Source: a virus
Length of the DNA: 64,000 nt
Virus record (IMG/VR): IMGVR_UViG_3300023273_000812
Location: 37,750-101,749 of that record
Reading direction: 5' to 3' (one strand)
In this document: one piece after another, positions 24,968-34,511 of the stretch
How the letters are laid out: each line of letters opens with the position of its first letter
How positions within the stretch are numbered: the first letter of the stretch is position 1
Program-made: the position numbers and the translations under genes
Notes under the pieces: model-generated
Seen by the model: only the letters and a program-made list of their open reading frames with translations
Databases searched by the model: none
What the model was told of the DNA's origin: nothing

Positions 24968-25516
24968 ATGAGTAGCTTTTGGGATAAGTTAAAACAAGGT
25001 TCTTCTACAAGTAGTTATGTAACTGCAATGGACCAACATTTACAAGGTAGTACTTTTGTATCTATGCAAGAGTTAACAGACACTTACAGACAAAAAAGTG
25101 CTTTACATCTACCAGTAGAAGCGGGTACCCGAGTTGCCTTTATGGGTTGGTTAGAGTCGTACTTAAGTTACACAGATCCACCACAAGATAAGGATATGGG
25201 TACAGTAGTAACGGCAAAATCCGCTAATGGGGAATCTACCTCTTTTGAGGATTTAGTTTTTGTAAAGTTCGATAACGGTAAACTATTAAGTGTCCATACA
25301 AGCCATTTAAGACTTGTAGAAACAGACACACAAGTAATCAAACAAGCAAGTTTCACTGTTAAGTCCTTTTCTGACTTAGATAGATTCCTAGTGTTAAGTA
25401 CTGATCATCTTGTACATAAATGTACACAAGACTTATGGTCTTTTAAAAAGGATGCAGATGGAAACATTACAGTAGAGAAACTATACGATGATAATGGTAA
25501 TCCATTAAAGGTGTAA
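24968..25516 (+). CDS. conserved phage protein beside portal
   Basis: This 182-residue protein contains an SH3/KOW-like strand set (DMGTVVTAKSANGES, VFVKFDNGKLLSV). Its C-terminal segment (DLWSFKKDADGNITVEKLYD, then DNGNPLKV) is of a type I recognise from other phages, usually near head genes. The role is unknown. It is tightly coupled to genes on both sides. Confidence 0.6.
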   Translation: MSSFWDKLKQGSSTSSYVTAMDQHLQGSTFVSMQELTDTYRQKSALHLPVEAGTRVAFMGWLESYLSYTDPPQDKDMGTVVTAKSANGESTSFEDLVFVKFDNGKLLSVHTSHLRLVETDTQVIKQASFTVKSFSDLDRFLVLSTDHLVHKCTQDLWSFKKDADGNITVEKLYDDNGNPLKV

Positions 25517-25521
25517 TAGAT

Positions 25522-26145
25522 ATGTCTAAGATAGTAAAAAATGTGGCTCGTAGATACGCGGCGAATCAACAAGTAACAAAACAGGCCATGGTAAAACAAG
25601 CCGGTGAAGTTCGTTTTATTAAAGACAATACCTCTGGTGACTTGTCTGGAGATTGGGCTTACCAGAATACAGGTTCTAGTGCTAGAACTATTGGTAAGGA
25701 CTTTGTGTTTAATCCAAAGCAACTTAAACCCTTGGCTAAAACATTAAGGTCTGTATTAATGGCCTTAGGACACGCTACATCTGGATATAATACTTTTGTA
25801 AAGATTAAGTCTAGAAACATATCCCCAGACGGAAACTTGGGTGGTATGGGTTATATAATGGAAATTAGTAAGATCAGAAAAGGTTTAATGAACTGTATTG
25901 AAGCCTTATCTGCTATGTCTGATTGTATGTACGACGAGTTAGGTGCACCACACTGGAACCCTGAAAAGGATGAACTACATCCTAGAGATAGAGCCGAGGT
26001 TCAAGAGTTGGTTAAACAAGTGAACGAAATACAACAAGATCCAGAAGAGTACGCAGAAGAAGCCGAAGAAGAGTTGGATGAAGAAGTAGACGAGGCTGTT
26101 GAAAATTACAATGACTCAGACTTTGAACAAGATAGTGAGGATTAA
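25522..26145 (+). CDS. head-operon protein with basic N-terminus and acidic tail
   Basis: This 207-residue protein starts with a basic stretch (VKNVARRYAANQQVTKQAMV) like other presumed targeting motifs. The middle is helical, and the last 45 residues are almost all acidic. Such charge separation suits a capsid-core or scaffold partner. No family is recognised. Confidence 0.65.
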   Translation: MSKIVKNVARRYAANQQVTKQAMVKQAGEVRFIKDNTSGDLSGDWAYQNTGSSARTIGKDFVFNPKQLKPLAKTLRSVLMALGHATSGYNTFVKIKSRNISPDGNLGGMGYIMEISKIRKGLMNCIEALSAMSDCMYDELGAPHWNPEKDELHPRDRAEVQELVKQVNEIQQDPEEYAEEAEEELDEEVDEAVENYNDSDFEQDSED

Positions 26146-26148
26146 TCT

Positions 26149-28524
26149 ATGTCTAGGAAAGAAGAAAGTTTTTTAAAAGAATCACACCTACCTACCGATG
26201 TGTTCGGTAGTGCCTTTGAAACAGAGGGTACTGTACAGTGTGAAGACTTTGCTATTAGTATGACAGCAGACATTGATGTTTCTGTGGAATACATTGAACC
26301 TTCTATAGATGGTCTTAATTGTGGGTGTGGGGAACAAGTAGAATTACAAGACTATTTGTTTACACCAGAGTCTGATTTATCTTGGTTAGACCTTGAAGAA
26401 GAGTCTTTTGAGGTAGAGGACTATACTACTATACCAGAGTTAGAAGATCTATGGAGAACTTCTGACAACAATGGTTTATGGTTAGAGGCTAATACTAAAG
26501 ACTTAGATAGTGTTAAGTATGAAGAAGGTCTAACAAAAGAAAGTACACAACAGTTCGATGTAAATACTTACACAGAGATAGTATGTAAGGCCATGAGAAG
26601 ATCCGCTATGGGTCATGACTTAAATACTATTCTGGATGAAGTTGTTTTGAGTGCCGCAGAAAACTTATCACATTACAAACAAGCAATGGAAATGATTGTT
26701 AAAGATCACGGACTTGTAGGTAAAGTGTTTCTAAGAAAGTCAGCGTATCCAAATTATGAAAGTGGACAGTGGACTGAACATATTAGAAAACACTTTGGTA
26801 ATGTTAAGTACTTAGTTGTAGATAACACAGACTTTAACAGAACTTACATTACTGATGGTATGTGTACCATGACTAGAAAACAGGCTGTTACAAGTGTACC
26901 GTGGGAGAAGGCCTTCTCCCACTATTCTAAGCGGTTAGTTAGTACAGGACACAAGTTAGGTACAGGAACTCGAAGACAAGTTTTAAAAGAGGCTTTCTTA
27001 CGAGGACCTGAGGCTATTAAAGTAGAGTCTAACTTTCCTGTACAAAAAGACATTACAAAAGATGTTAGTTCTAAACAAGCCTTAGAAACAGTACAAAGTT
27101 ACTCACCAGAAGATGTTACAAGTAAGATACAAACCGCTAAACAAACTAGAGAGTTGGTACAGTTAAGACAAGCCGTACATAATAAAGTACGTTTGTTACA
27201 AGCGGGTGGGTTATTACCAGAAGAAGAAGCCTCTTCTTTGTTAAAAAGTACGGATCACCCAGAAGATGTTTTAAAGACTGCTACTTTTATTTCTACTAGA
27301 ATTAAAACTGGAACTTATAGTGGTCAGCCTAATAGTTTAGAGAGTATGACGGCTTTAGGTGAGTTAAGAGCATTAAGACAGCAAAATGATCTTAAACGAA
27401 TACAAGAACAAGTCGAAAAGAAGGCTCGTCAGTTAGAGTACGAAAGTACTTTCGAGTATAAAGCAGACCAAGTATTACAAAAAATGGCTAGTAAAGTACA
27501 AGGTGAGATTAACAGAGGTGTTAAGGGGTCCGTATTACAAGACTATATAGATAGAGTTGTGCCTACCAAAGTTAAAACATTAGTCCTAGAAAAAGTAAGT
27601 GGGTTAGAAGAAGCTTTAAGTAACACTACTACTCAAACAGCTACTTATTCTGATGTTGTGTACACACCACACAATCCTACAACACAAGTAGAAAGACAAG
27701 TTACTTCTAAGGAGATTGAGTCTTTAATTAATAAAGTACAGTCTGAAGTAAACAGAGGTATTACTGGAAACTTATTACAAGAGTTTATTCTTAGTACTGT
27801 ACCACAAAAATTAGCTAAACAAGTATTGTTTAAAGTTAGTGGGTTATCTGAAGCGTTGGAAGAAACGGAAGTGGAAACTAATACTTATGACAATGTTGTA
27901 TATACACAACACACAGCAAAACAGGCTACAAGAGTTGTTAACCCTAACGACATTAAAGTAGCCAGTAAGTGGGTTAGACAACAGATGTCGGAAGGTGTGG
28001 CTGGAGATGAGTTGGATTCATTAATCCAAAGTAAGTTCTCTACACAATTCTTAACGGATGCTCAACAAGAGTTAACTACTACAAGAAGAAACCACGAAGG
28101 TGCAAGTGGTTTCTTATATGTAGACACAGAAGCCTACGCTAGTCCAACAGGTGTAAAAGGTTGTGAAAAAGCTGCTCTTAAACATAGAGTTAATAACATA
28201 CCAGCAGTCACTGCAATGGATAGATGTAGTACTTGTGTACATAACAATGTTACAGCCGATGGAACTCCTAGATGTGCTTTGTTTAATAAGACTTTGTTGT
28301 TCGACACTGTTATTCCAGAAGACATTAAACAACAAAACATTAAAAGTGCTAACATGACAGACTTTGAAACTACAGCCTCTATGTTCAGTTCACAGAATGC
28401 TCCTTTGTATAATCCTAATGAGTTCGGTTTACAAAACGATGTGTTAGATAACATTAGTACAGATTTAGAAGTGAGTACAGAAAAGTTATCCAGTATACTT
28501 TTTGATGGGTGGAACATAGACTAA
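26149..28524 (+). CDS. large head-operon protein with three internal repeats and a cysteine motif
   Basis: This 791-residue protein has an acidic first 130 residues and a largely helical body. Three related units occur near 445-510, 520-590 and 600-640, built on the pattern 'V..E.NRG..G..LQ..I...VP' followed by a YDNVVYT-like linker. The C-terminal part carries CSTCVHN and PRCALFN, a possible zinc site. Position between portal and protease suggests a large internal-head or portal-associated protein. No family is recognised. Confidence 0.65.
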   Translation: MSRKEESFLKESHLPTDVFGSAFETEGTVQCEDFAISMTADIDVSVEYIEPSIDGLNCGCGEQVELQDYLFTPESDLSWLDLEEESFEVEDYTTIPELEDLWRTSDNNGLWLEANTKDLDSVKYEEGLTKESTQQFDVNTYTEIVCKAMRRSAMGHDLNTILDEVVLSAAENLSHYKQAMEMIVKDHGLVGKVFLRKSAYPNYESGQWTEHIRKHFGNVKYLVVDNTDFNRTYITDGMCTMTRKQAVTSVPWEKAFSHYSKRLVSTGHKLGTGTRRQVLKEAFLRGPEAIKVESNFPVQKDITKDVSSKQALETVQSYSPEDVTSKIQTAKQTRELVQLRQAVHNKVRLLQAGGLLPEEEASSLLKSTDHPEDVLKTATFISTRIKTGTYSGQPNSLESMTALGELRALRQQNDLKRIQEQVEKKARQLEYESTFEYKADQVLQKMASKVQGEINRGVKGSVLQDYIDRVVPTKVKTLVLEKVSGLEEALSNTTTQTATYSDVVYTPHNPTTQVERQVTSKEIESLINKVQSEVNRGITGNLLQEFILSTVPQKLAKQVLFKVSGLSEALEETEVETNTYDNVVYTQHTAKQATRVVNPNDIKVASKWVRQQMSEGVAGDELDSLIQSKFSTQFLTDAQQELTTTRRNHEGASGFLYVDTEAYASPTGVKGCEKAALKHRVNNIPAVTAMDRCSTCVHNNVTADGTPRCALFNKTLLFDTVIPEDIKQQNIKSANMTDFETTASMFSSQNAPLYNPNEFGLQNDVLDNISTDLEVSTEKLSSILFDGWNID

Positions 28525-28533
28525 GGAAGTTCA

Positions 28534-29529
28534 ATGTATTCAAGATACTCTTACAAAGATAAAAAAGTTGTAAAAACTAAGGATGGAGATGAAAGTACTA
28601 TATACGAGTACTCTCCGCAGGCCATTAATAAAAGACATAAAGAAAAGTCTGAAAAGGTAGAAAAACTTCGTAAGAGTATCGAGAAGTTAGAGAAGACTGT
28701 TAGTAAGGACTTGGACTCTAAAGAAAAGTCACAAGTAGCCTTAGCTGTTGCCTTAATCAACCATACTTATGAAAGAGTAGGGAATGATGGTAGTGCTGAC
28801 AATGGACACTTTGGTGTAACAGGTTGGCAAAAGAAACACATTAAGTTTAATGGAGATAAAGCCACTTTAACATATACAGGTAAAAGTGGTGTGGATCATG
28901 TAAAAGATGTCACGGACAAAAAACTTGTTAAAATGTTAAAAGACTTAACAAAAGAACATGATGAAGAAGATTGTATTTTAATGGATGTTTCCTCTACAGA
29001 TGTAAACGAATACTTAAAACAGTTTGGTGTAACTGCTAAAGACTTAAGGGGTTACCACGCTAATAGGGAAGTACAAGAACGCTTACAAAACATTAGAAAA
29101 GATAACGGTAAGTTACCTAAAGATAAAAAAGAAAGGGAAAAACAATTAAAGGAAGAGTTTAAACAAGCCATAGACGAGGCTTCTGAAGTTATTGGACACG
29201 AAGCCGCCACATTAAAAGGACAATACTTAGTTCCTCATATGGAGGAAACTTTTCTTAAAGATGGTACTGTTATAACTTCTTTAAAAATGGCTACAAAGTC
29301 AGATAGTGAAAAGGAACAAGAAGAAGACGAAAGATTAGTAAGACCTTCTCCTAAAAAGAAACCCCCTCGTAAGGACAAGCGTAGAAATAGAGTACAAGAC
29401 ACAGACTCTGACTCGGATAGGGATCAAGATAAGAAGGATCGTTCTAATAACGATAAAGACGCTAGTGTAAGAGTGGCTACGAGATACTTAAACAAAGTAG
29501 CTGTTCGTCTTGCGATGTTAAGAAGGTAA
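28534..29529 (+). CDS. DNA topoisomerase IB with C-terminal basic tag
   Basis: This 331-residue protein contains a complete type IB topoisomerase core. The catalytic pentad is readable as R81 (HTYERVGN), K117 (TGKSG), R172 (DLRGYH), H222 (IGHEAAT) and Y231 (LKGQYLVP). The nine-residue step from histidine to tyrosine matches the poxvirus enzyme. Such enzymes relax supercoils through a 3'-phosphotyrosine bond and need no ATP. After residue 250 a highly charged linker leads to a C-terminal basic helix (RYLNKVAVRLAML) like the presumed targeting tags here. Its place in the head operon suggests packaging in the virion, which is inference. Confidence 0.88.
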   Translation: MYSRYSYKDKKVVKTKDGDESTIYEYSPQAINKRHKEKSEKVEKLRKSIEKLEKTVSKDLDSKEKSQVALAVALINHTYERVGNDGSADNGHFGVTGWQKKHIKFNGDKATLTYTGKSGVDHVKDVTDKKLVKMLKDLTKEHDEEDCILMDVSSTDVNEYLKQFGVTAKDLRGYHANREVQERLQNIRKDNGKLPKDKKEREKQLKEEFKQAIDEASEVIGHEAATLKGQYLVPHMEETFLKDGTVITSLKMATKSDSEKEQEEDERLVRPSPKKKPPRKDKRRNRVQDTDSDSDRDQDKKDRSNNDKDASVRVATRYLNKVAVRLAMLRR

Positions 29530-29535
29530 GAGACT

Positions 29536-31488
29536 ATGAGTAATAGACATTTAGTAAGGTTGGCTGTTAGGTCTGTAATGAGTAAAGGTGAACTAGTTAA
29601 TGTAATTAATACAGAAACTGGTAAGGCTACCCAAGTAACCAAAGAGACTTTAAAATCAGATCCTTCCAAGTACAAGGAAGTTAAAGAGGAAGATTCTTCT
29701 AAGGACAAAGAAACTGAAAGTAAAAGTACTGAAAATGTAGAAACACCTAAACCTTCTAAAGAGGACTTAAAGAAACAGTATCCTAATGTACCTGACAATA
29801 TAATGCAGGAAGCCATAGATAACTACAACACTGAGGATCTTAAAGAGTTCTTAGAAGAAGAAGAGAAGTTGGTTCAAAAACAAAAAGAACAAGTTAAACA
29901 ACAAAAGAGACAACAAAGGGAACAGTCTAAACCTAAATTAAATGATGTGTCCCAACAGTTAAAACAAAAGAGAGAACAAGACCAAAAGGAAAAGGACCGA
30001 CAAGAGCGTGGCCAAAAGCCCCCTTCACAAGACGCGGTTAGGGAACAAATTAAACAGTCTGGGTTAGAAACATTTAATAACTTTAAAGATGCGGACTTAG
30101 ATTCTATACAAAGTCAAGTGTCCAGTATGGAAAGTTACTTAAGTAACTTAGGAAAAGACCCAGACGCCTCTGATGAAGAAAAAGCCGAGGCAATGGCAAA
30201 CTTAGGTGCTTTACGCGTTTTAGAAACAGTAAAAGCAGGTGAGGAGGCTACAGGTATTGGAACAGCGGCTTCTATGATGGTTAATCAGGCTGTAAACTCT
30301 GGGAACGAAGACTTAATCGGTAAGTTTATTATGTCTGACTTGTACGGAGGTCAGGCACAAGAAGCCTCCGTAGCCACACAAGCCGCTTATAGAGATACTT
30401 TAGATACTATTCCTACTAACGACTTAATGCATATCTTACCAGAAGATCATCCTGGTAGAGAGTTAGCTAAAATGTTGTCTGATGTGTCCAAAAACGGTCC
30501 TGCTAGATTTCTTAATGAAAAGGATAAAGCCGAGATAGGTGAGTGGCTTAAAGATATGTTACAGGCTGAAGCCAGTTTTATGGACCCCGCCTTATCTGGA
30601 CCAGATAAAACTGTAGGAGAAGCCAAAGTAGAAGCCAGTAAAGTTTACGGCGAGATTCAAGACGCGGACTTAGGGGGTTCTAAGGATCGTTCACAGTTTA
30701 AGATAAGAACCAAGTCCTTAGTACAAAACTTTATAGATAAGGCTACAAGTTTTGTTAGAGATATACAAGGGGACCCTATTTTAACAAGTGAAGATTATGT
30801 GAGAGAGTTAGAACGTAAACAAAAAGAGTTAGAAGCGGAAAGGGCTAAAGCCTTAGCAGAGTTAGAAAAGAAGAATGAAGAGATGAGTACACAAAATAAA
30901 AAATCCAGTATAAGTAAAAATAAATCAATACCTTCTCTATATCGTAGACCTATTAGTAGTGATCACTTTAACTTAATGTCTATAGATAGAACAATGACCA
31001 GAAAAGTAGCAGAAAACTTTGTTAATTACCAAGAGAGAGCCAATCAGTTTACAGTAGGTGACACTGTAACTGTTTATGGGTATCGTAAAGATTTCGCTGG
31101 TCGTGTTACAGGTGTTTACCCAGGTATCGGAATGGTTGATGTGGAATTTCCACAAGGTAATAAAAGGTATCCTGTAGAGCAGTTACAGTTGTTTAGTAGT
31201 AATGGTAATGTAGAACCTCCTTTAACACAAAGTGGTCGTGTTGCTATGACTAAAAGAGTTGCTTTATATTGGGCAGATAAAAATAGACAATACCGAATGA
31301 ACAAAAATGAGATCTCAAGTGGTAAGGCTTACTGTCCAAGATGTGGACAAGACCATCTTTTAAGTCCTACTAACTATAAGATGAGAGATGGTGTTAGAGA
31401 GCGTTTATTAGGTTGTGGAAACTGTTTATTCTTAGTAAAGGACTTAGACATTTTAAATAGTCCTTTTAAAGAAACAGACTGGGAGTAA
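29536..31488 (+). CDS. head-operon protein: coiled coil, SH3-like domain and zinc ribbon
   Basis: This 650-residue protein starts with a basic motif (NRHLVRLAVRSVM), followed by a long glutamine-, lysine- and glutamate-rich helical region to about 165 and a second helical region to about 455. The C-terminal 150 residues contain an SH3/KOW-like strand set (VGDTVTVYGYRKDFAGRV) and a zinc ribbon (CPRCGQ, then LGCGNC). It lies between topoisomerase IB and the capsid protease. A role in the capsid core or in DNA organisation is plausible. No family is recognised. Confidence 0.65.
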   Translation: MSNRHLVRLAVRSVMSKGELVNVINTETGKATQVTKETLKSDPSKYKEVKEEDSSKDKETESKSTENVETPKPSKEDLKKQYPNVPDNIMQEAIDNYNTEDLKEFLEEEEKLVQKQKEQVKQQKRQQREQSKPKLNDVSQQLKQKREQDQKEKDRQERGQKPPSQDAVREQIKQSGLETFNNFKDADLDSIQSQVSSMESYLSNLGKDPDASDEEKAEAMANLGALRVLETVKAGEEATGIGTAASMMVNQAVNSGNEDLIGKFIMSDLYGGQAQEASVATQAAYRDTLDTIPTNDLMHILPEDHPGRELAKMLSDVSKNGPARFLNEKDKAEIGEWLKDMLQAEASFMDPALSGPDKTVGEAKVEASKVYGEIQDADLGGSKDRSQFKIRTKSLVQNFIDKATSFVRDIQGDPILTSEDYVRELERKQKELEAERAKALAELEKKNEEMSTQNKKSSISKNKSIPSLYRRPISSDHFNLMSIDRTMTRKVAENFVNYQERANQFTVGDTVTVYGYRKDFAGRVTGVYPGIGMVDVEFPQGNKRYPVEQLQLFSSNGNVEPPLTQSGRVAMTKRVALYWADKNRQYRMNKNEISSGKAYCPRCGQDHLLSPTNYKMRDGVRERLLGCGNCLFLVKDLDILNSPFKETDWE

Positions 31489-31493
31489 ATAAT

Positions 31494-32882
31494 ATGGCGT
31501 TCCTTAAGAAAGCAAATGCTGTTGTAGTACATCCTCGTATTAATACTCAAAACTGGTCTAACATTAGAACGGCTAGTGGTAATGGTTCTAACTTTACTAC
31601 ACAAGCAAAAGACATTTTAGGTGGTGATATAGATCCTAATAAGTACTTGTTTACACATTGTACTATTGTTGCTAGTGTAGATACAGATACTGTACCTGGT
31701 GTTAAAACAGGTTCCAAGGTCGTAGAAGGTAATAAGACTATTCAAAGACCTTACGCGGATTACTATATTAAACCACAATGTTCACAGTTTGTTAATAACA
31801 ACGGGGACAGTTGGTCTAGAGAAGTTTTATTAGCCTCCTACAGAAGTTTTATTGGAGCACATAACTTTCAAGAGCATGTTCAAATAGAAGAACAGTCTAA
31901 AGGTCGTATTATTGACGCAGTGGCTAGAGACATTGGGGATAGTGTATACATTGACATCCTTGTGGCCACAGATAGAAAACACGCTCAGTTAGTAAGTGAC
32001 ATTGAAAATGGAAACCTTACTACATTATCTATGGGTTGTACGACAGAGTTTACTATTTGTTCTCAGTGCGGAAACTTGGCTGTAGACGAACCACAATTGT
32101 GTGACCATATTAAGTACAGTAAACTTAATACTTTTATGGACGAGAGTGGACAGAAAAGAGTTGTAGCAGAGTTATGTGGACATAAAGATTACAGTACTAA
32201 TGGTGGTGTAAACTTTATAGAGGCTTCTTGGGTTGGTGTACCTGCGTTTACAGGCGCTGTAATGAGGAACATTATTACACCAGAGTCTATTCCAGTACAA
32301 GCCACACAAGTTTTAAATACTGTCCCCACACAATGGGATAATACACAATCTTTAAAAGCCGCAAGTTATGAAATGTTTAGACATGCTGAAGAAGGGGATG
32401 AGGTTGTAGAAGAAACACCAGTCCCTAGTAGTTCTTTTAAAGATTTAGAAGACGAGATGTACAACAGTATTAAAACCAGAGTACAAGATCGTATTAAACA
32501 AGAGTTGGAAAACTCTAATGTTAACTTACCTCCAGCAGATGGTCCTAATGACTCTATTATTAAAGAGGGTTCTAAAGTAAAACAGGCACAAACTATTTAT
32601 AAAGTTGCTATGGGTACTTTAGTAAAGACTAGTCAGGATCACTTTGATGTTGTAAGGGGTGTAAGTAAAGTTAATGAAAGTTTTGGTATTTACTTACCTC
32701 AAAGTTTATATGTGGCTGCTATTAAGTTAGGTTCTGTTCGAAAATACGGGAGTATTAATGAATACAGAAAAGCCTTAACAAAGGTAGCAACCTCTAATCG
32801 TTTTAATGCTGTTGGTATCCGAATGTTAGTTCGTATTGGCACATTACTATCCCAGTGGGAATCTTTTAACAATAAACAATAA
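31494..32882 (+). CDS. capsid maturation (prohead) protease
   Basis: This 462-residue protein has the layout of herpesvirus-assemblin-like phage proteases. The segment NNNGDSWSREVLLASYRSFIGAHNFQEH contains the expected histidine region near 122-127. LSMGC near 177-182 supplies the serine. A four-cysteine insert (ICSQCGN, LCDHI), probably zinc-binding, follows, as in many large-phage proteases. The C-terminal 200 residues are helical. It would cleave the scaffold and probably tagged core proteins during maturation. The scaffold gene follows after 13 bases. Confidence 0.8.
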   Translation: MAFLKKANAVVVHPRINTQNWSNIRTASGNGSNFTTQAKDILGGDIDPNKYLFTHCTIVASVDTDTVPGVKTGSKVVEGNKTIQRPYADYYIKPQCSQFVNNNGDSWSREVLLASYRSFIGAHNFQEHVQIEEQSKGRIIDAVARDIGDSVYIDILVATDRKHAQLVSDIENGNLTTLSMGCTTEFTICSQCGNLAVDEPQLCDHIKYSKLNTFMDESGQKRVVAELCGHKDYSTNGGVNFIEASWVGVPAFTGAVMRNIITPESIPVQATQVLNTVPTQWDNTQSLKAASYEMFRHAEEGDEVVEETPVPSSSFKDLEDEMYNSIKTRVQDRIKQELENSNVNLPPADGPNDSIIKEGSKVKQAQTIYKVAMGTLVKTSQDHFDVVRGVSKVNESFGIYLPQSLYVAAIKLGSVRKYGSINEYRKALTKVATSNRFNAVGIRMLVRIGTLLSQWESFNNKQ

Positions 32883-32895
32883 ACAGGAGTCTAAA

Positions 32896-34416
32896 ATGAG
32901 ACGACGATCTTTTAGAAACCGCTCAGTTATGAGCAACTCCCGCACAGCAAACACCGCTAGACGGGATAGTTCTTTTGGTTCTAACACTGAAAGAAAAGCC
33001 AAGTTAACTCGTAGACAAGCTTTAAGAAGACTTGAAGCCTTGTCCTCTTTGCCAGAAGGTGAAATGGATCACCCAGCAGCACAAGCACAACCTGCTTTCA
33101 ACAAGTATGAAAAAGGTGACACTTCTGCTTGGGGTGAAGATGTACACTCTGGTCCTTACACCAATGGTGAACACCCAGCAACACCAGATGAAGGTCCTTC
33201 ACATCCAGCATACAAGTCGGCTCGTGAAATGGCTCGTTTGGAGCGCAAGGCTTCTAAGTGTGTTCGTATCGCAGAACTTACATTAGGTAGAACAGCCTCT
33301 GCTAGACAAATTGAAAACAAAGCTTTGTCTTTAATGGATACTCCTGATGCTATTCTTAACCGTCGTTTAAATCGTTTGGCTTCTATGGAAGAAAAAATGG
33401 AACACGAAATGATGGAAGAGTCCATGCAAGAAAAGATGGAATGGATGGATGGACAGATGGAAGAAGCCATGGAAGAAAGTGAAATGGTAGAAAGCATGAA
33501 GTCCGCACAATTGTTAAAGCGTTTGGCTGGTCTTGAGTCTAAACTTGTTAAGTTAGCCGAAGAAGAAGAAAAGGCTGAAGAACAAGTAGAAGAGTCTAAA
33601 GAGGAATCTAAGGAAGAATCTAAGGAAGAATCTAAAGAGGAAGCCAAGAAAAAAGCATCCTTGCTTCGTAGATTGTCTTTCTTAGAGCGTAAGTTAAAAA
33701 GACTTGCTGCTGAAGAAGAGGCAATGGAAGAAGAAGCGGAAGAAAAGCCTGAAGAGTCTAAAAAGAAAGCCCGTTTGTTAGCCATGCGTCGTAGAAGAGC
33801 CGCAGAGGAAATGGAAGAATCTAAAGAGGAATCTAAAGAGGAATCTAAAGAGGAATCTAAAGAGGAATCTAAAGAAGAAGCCAAGAAAAAAGCTTTTGCT
33901 AACTTGACTCGTACACAAAAACAAGCAATGTTCGAGTTCATGATGGACATGATGGGTGAAGACTTCGCTCCTGTAGTTGAAGAAGAAATTGTTGAAGAAG
34001 CAATGTCTCCTGAAATGGCTGAAATGATGGAAGCCGAAATGATGGAAGACCAAGCTTTGGAAATGATGTCTGACCTTGACGACCCAATGGGTGTAATGGA
34101 TGAGTCTATGTCTGATGCTGAAATGATGATCCTTTCACGCTTGTTTGGTAAGAACGCAGAAGATGCTGAAAAGAAAAAAGAAGACGAAGAAAAAGCTGAG
34201 TCTGAAGCGGCGGAAACTGTACAAGAGGAAGTAGAAGAAGAAGCCAAAGAAGAAAAGAAAGAAGAGTCTAAAAAGAAAGCCTCTTTAAGACCACAACCTA
34301 AGAAGGCTGCTACTGGAGCCACTAGATTGGGTGGTGTATCTAAAGAAGCCTCTGATGATCTTTCTGACTTGTCTAAACTTTGGGCATCTGCTCCTGACAT
34401 TCGTCGTTTCTTCTAA
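32896..34416 (+). CDS. scaffold/prohead core protein with KEES repeats
   Basis: ATG 32896 behind CAGGAG gives 506 residues; an upstream TTG start is rejected. Residues 33-48 (AKLTRRQALRRLEAL) repeat the basic motif of the polyprotein at 10288, with 23 bases of identical DNA. From about residue 170 the protein is a methionine-, glutamate- and lysine-rich helix with tandem ESKEE units ending in EAKKKA near 230-255 and 310-335. Very acidic, helical proteins between protease and major capsid protein are typical scaffolds, removed by the protease during maturation. It ends in IRRFF, possibly a capsid-binding tail. Confidence 0.8.
   Translation: MRRRSFRNRSVMSNSRTANTARRDSSFGSNTERKAKLTRRQALRRLEALSSLPEGEMDHPAAQAQPAFNKYEKGDTSAWGEDVHSGPYTNGEHPATPDEGPSHPAYKSAREMARLERKASKCVRIAELTLGRTASARQIENKALSLMDTPDAILNRRLNRLASMEEKMEHEMMEESMQEKMEWMDGQMEEAMEESEMVESMKSAQLLKRLAGLESKLVKLAEEEEKAEEQVEESKEESKEESKEESKEEAKKKASLLRRLSFLERKLKRLAAEEEAMEEEAEEKPEESKKKARLLAMRRRRAAEEMEESKEESKEESKEESKEESKEEAKKKAFANLTRTQKQAMFEFMMDMMGEDFAPVVEEEIVEEAMSPEMAEMMEAEMMEDQALEMMSDLDDPMGVMDESMSDAEMMILSRLFGKNAEDAEKKKEDEEKAESEAAETVQEEVEEEAKEEKKEESKKKASLRPQPKKAATGATRLGGVSKEASDDLSDLSKLWASAPDIRRFF
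33592..33656 (+). repeat. tandem GAATCTAAGGAA-type repeats, block 1
   Basis: 12-base units encoding ESKE, several copies, ending in EEAKKKA. Confidence 0.85.
33818..33893 (+). repeat. tandem GAATCTAAAGAG repeats, block 2
   Basis: Five near-identical 12-base units encoding ESKE, ending in EEAKKKA as in block 1. This looks like recent slippage expansion. Confidence 0.9.
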
Positions 34417-34439
34417 TCTTAGATTAGTTTAAACAAACT

Positions 34440-34468
34440 AAGGGTGGTTTTAAAACCACCCTTTTTTA
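34440..34468 (+). terminator. intrinsic terminator after scaffold gene
   Basis: AAGGGTGGTTTT and its complement form a stem followed by TTTTTTATT. A smaller hairpin, TTAGTTT-AAAC-AAACTAA, lies just upstream. Confidence 0.9.
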
Positions 34469-34482
34469 TTATAAAAAACTAC

Positions 34483-34498
34483 AATACTTAGTTTATAC
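34483..34498 (+). promoter_or_regulatory. late-promoter-like motif AATA-N5-TTTATAC (capsid operon)
   Basis: Exact match, followed by a leader of about 95 bases before 34594. The 16 bases ACAATACTTAGTTTAT recur on the minus strand at 55541-55556. Confidence 0.65.
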
Positions 34499-34511
34499 CT
34501 TTAACTTATAT

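Noticed and set aside
33591-33893. Regular repeats resembling a small CRISPR or satellite
   Set aside because: Units are contiguous 12-mers in frame with no spacers and encode ESKE.
33156-34400. Long minus-strand ORF of 414 codons opposite the scaffold gene
   Set aside because: It is the antisense shadow of repetitive GAA/TCT codons, giving a serine-rich artefact with no ribosome binding site.
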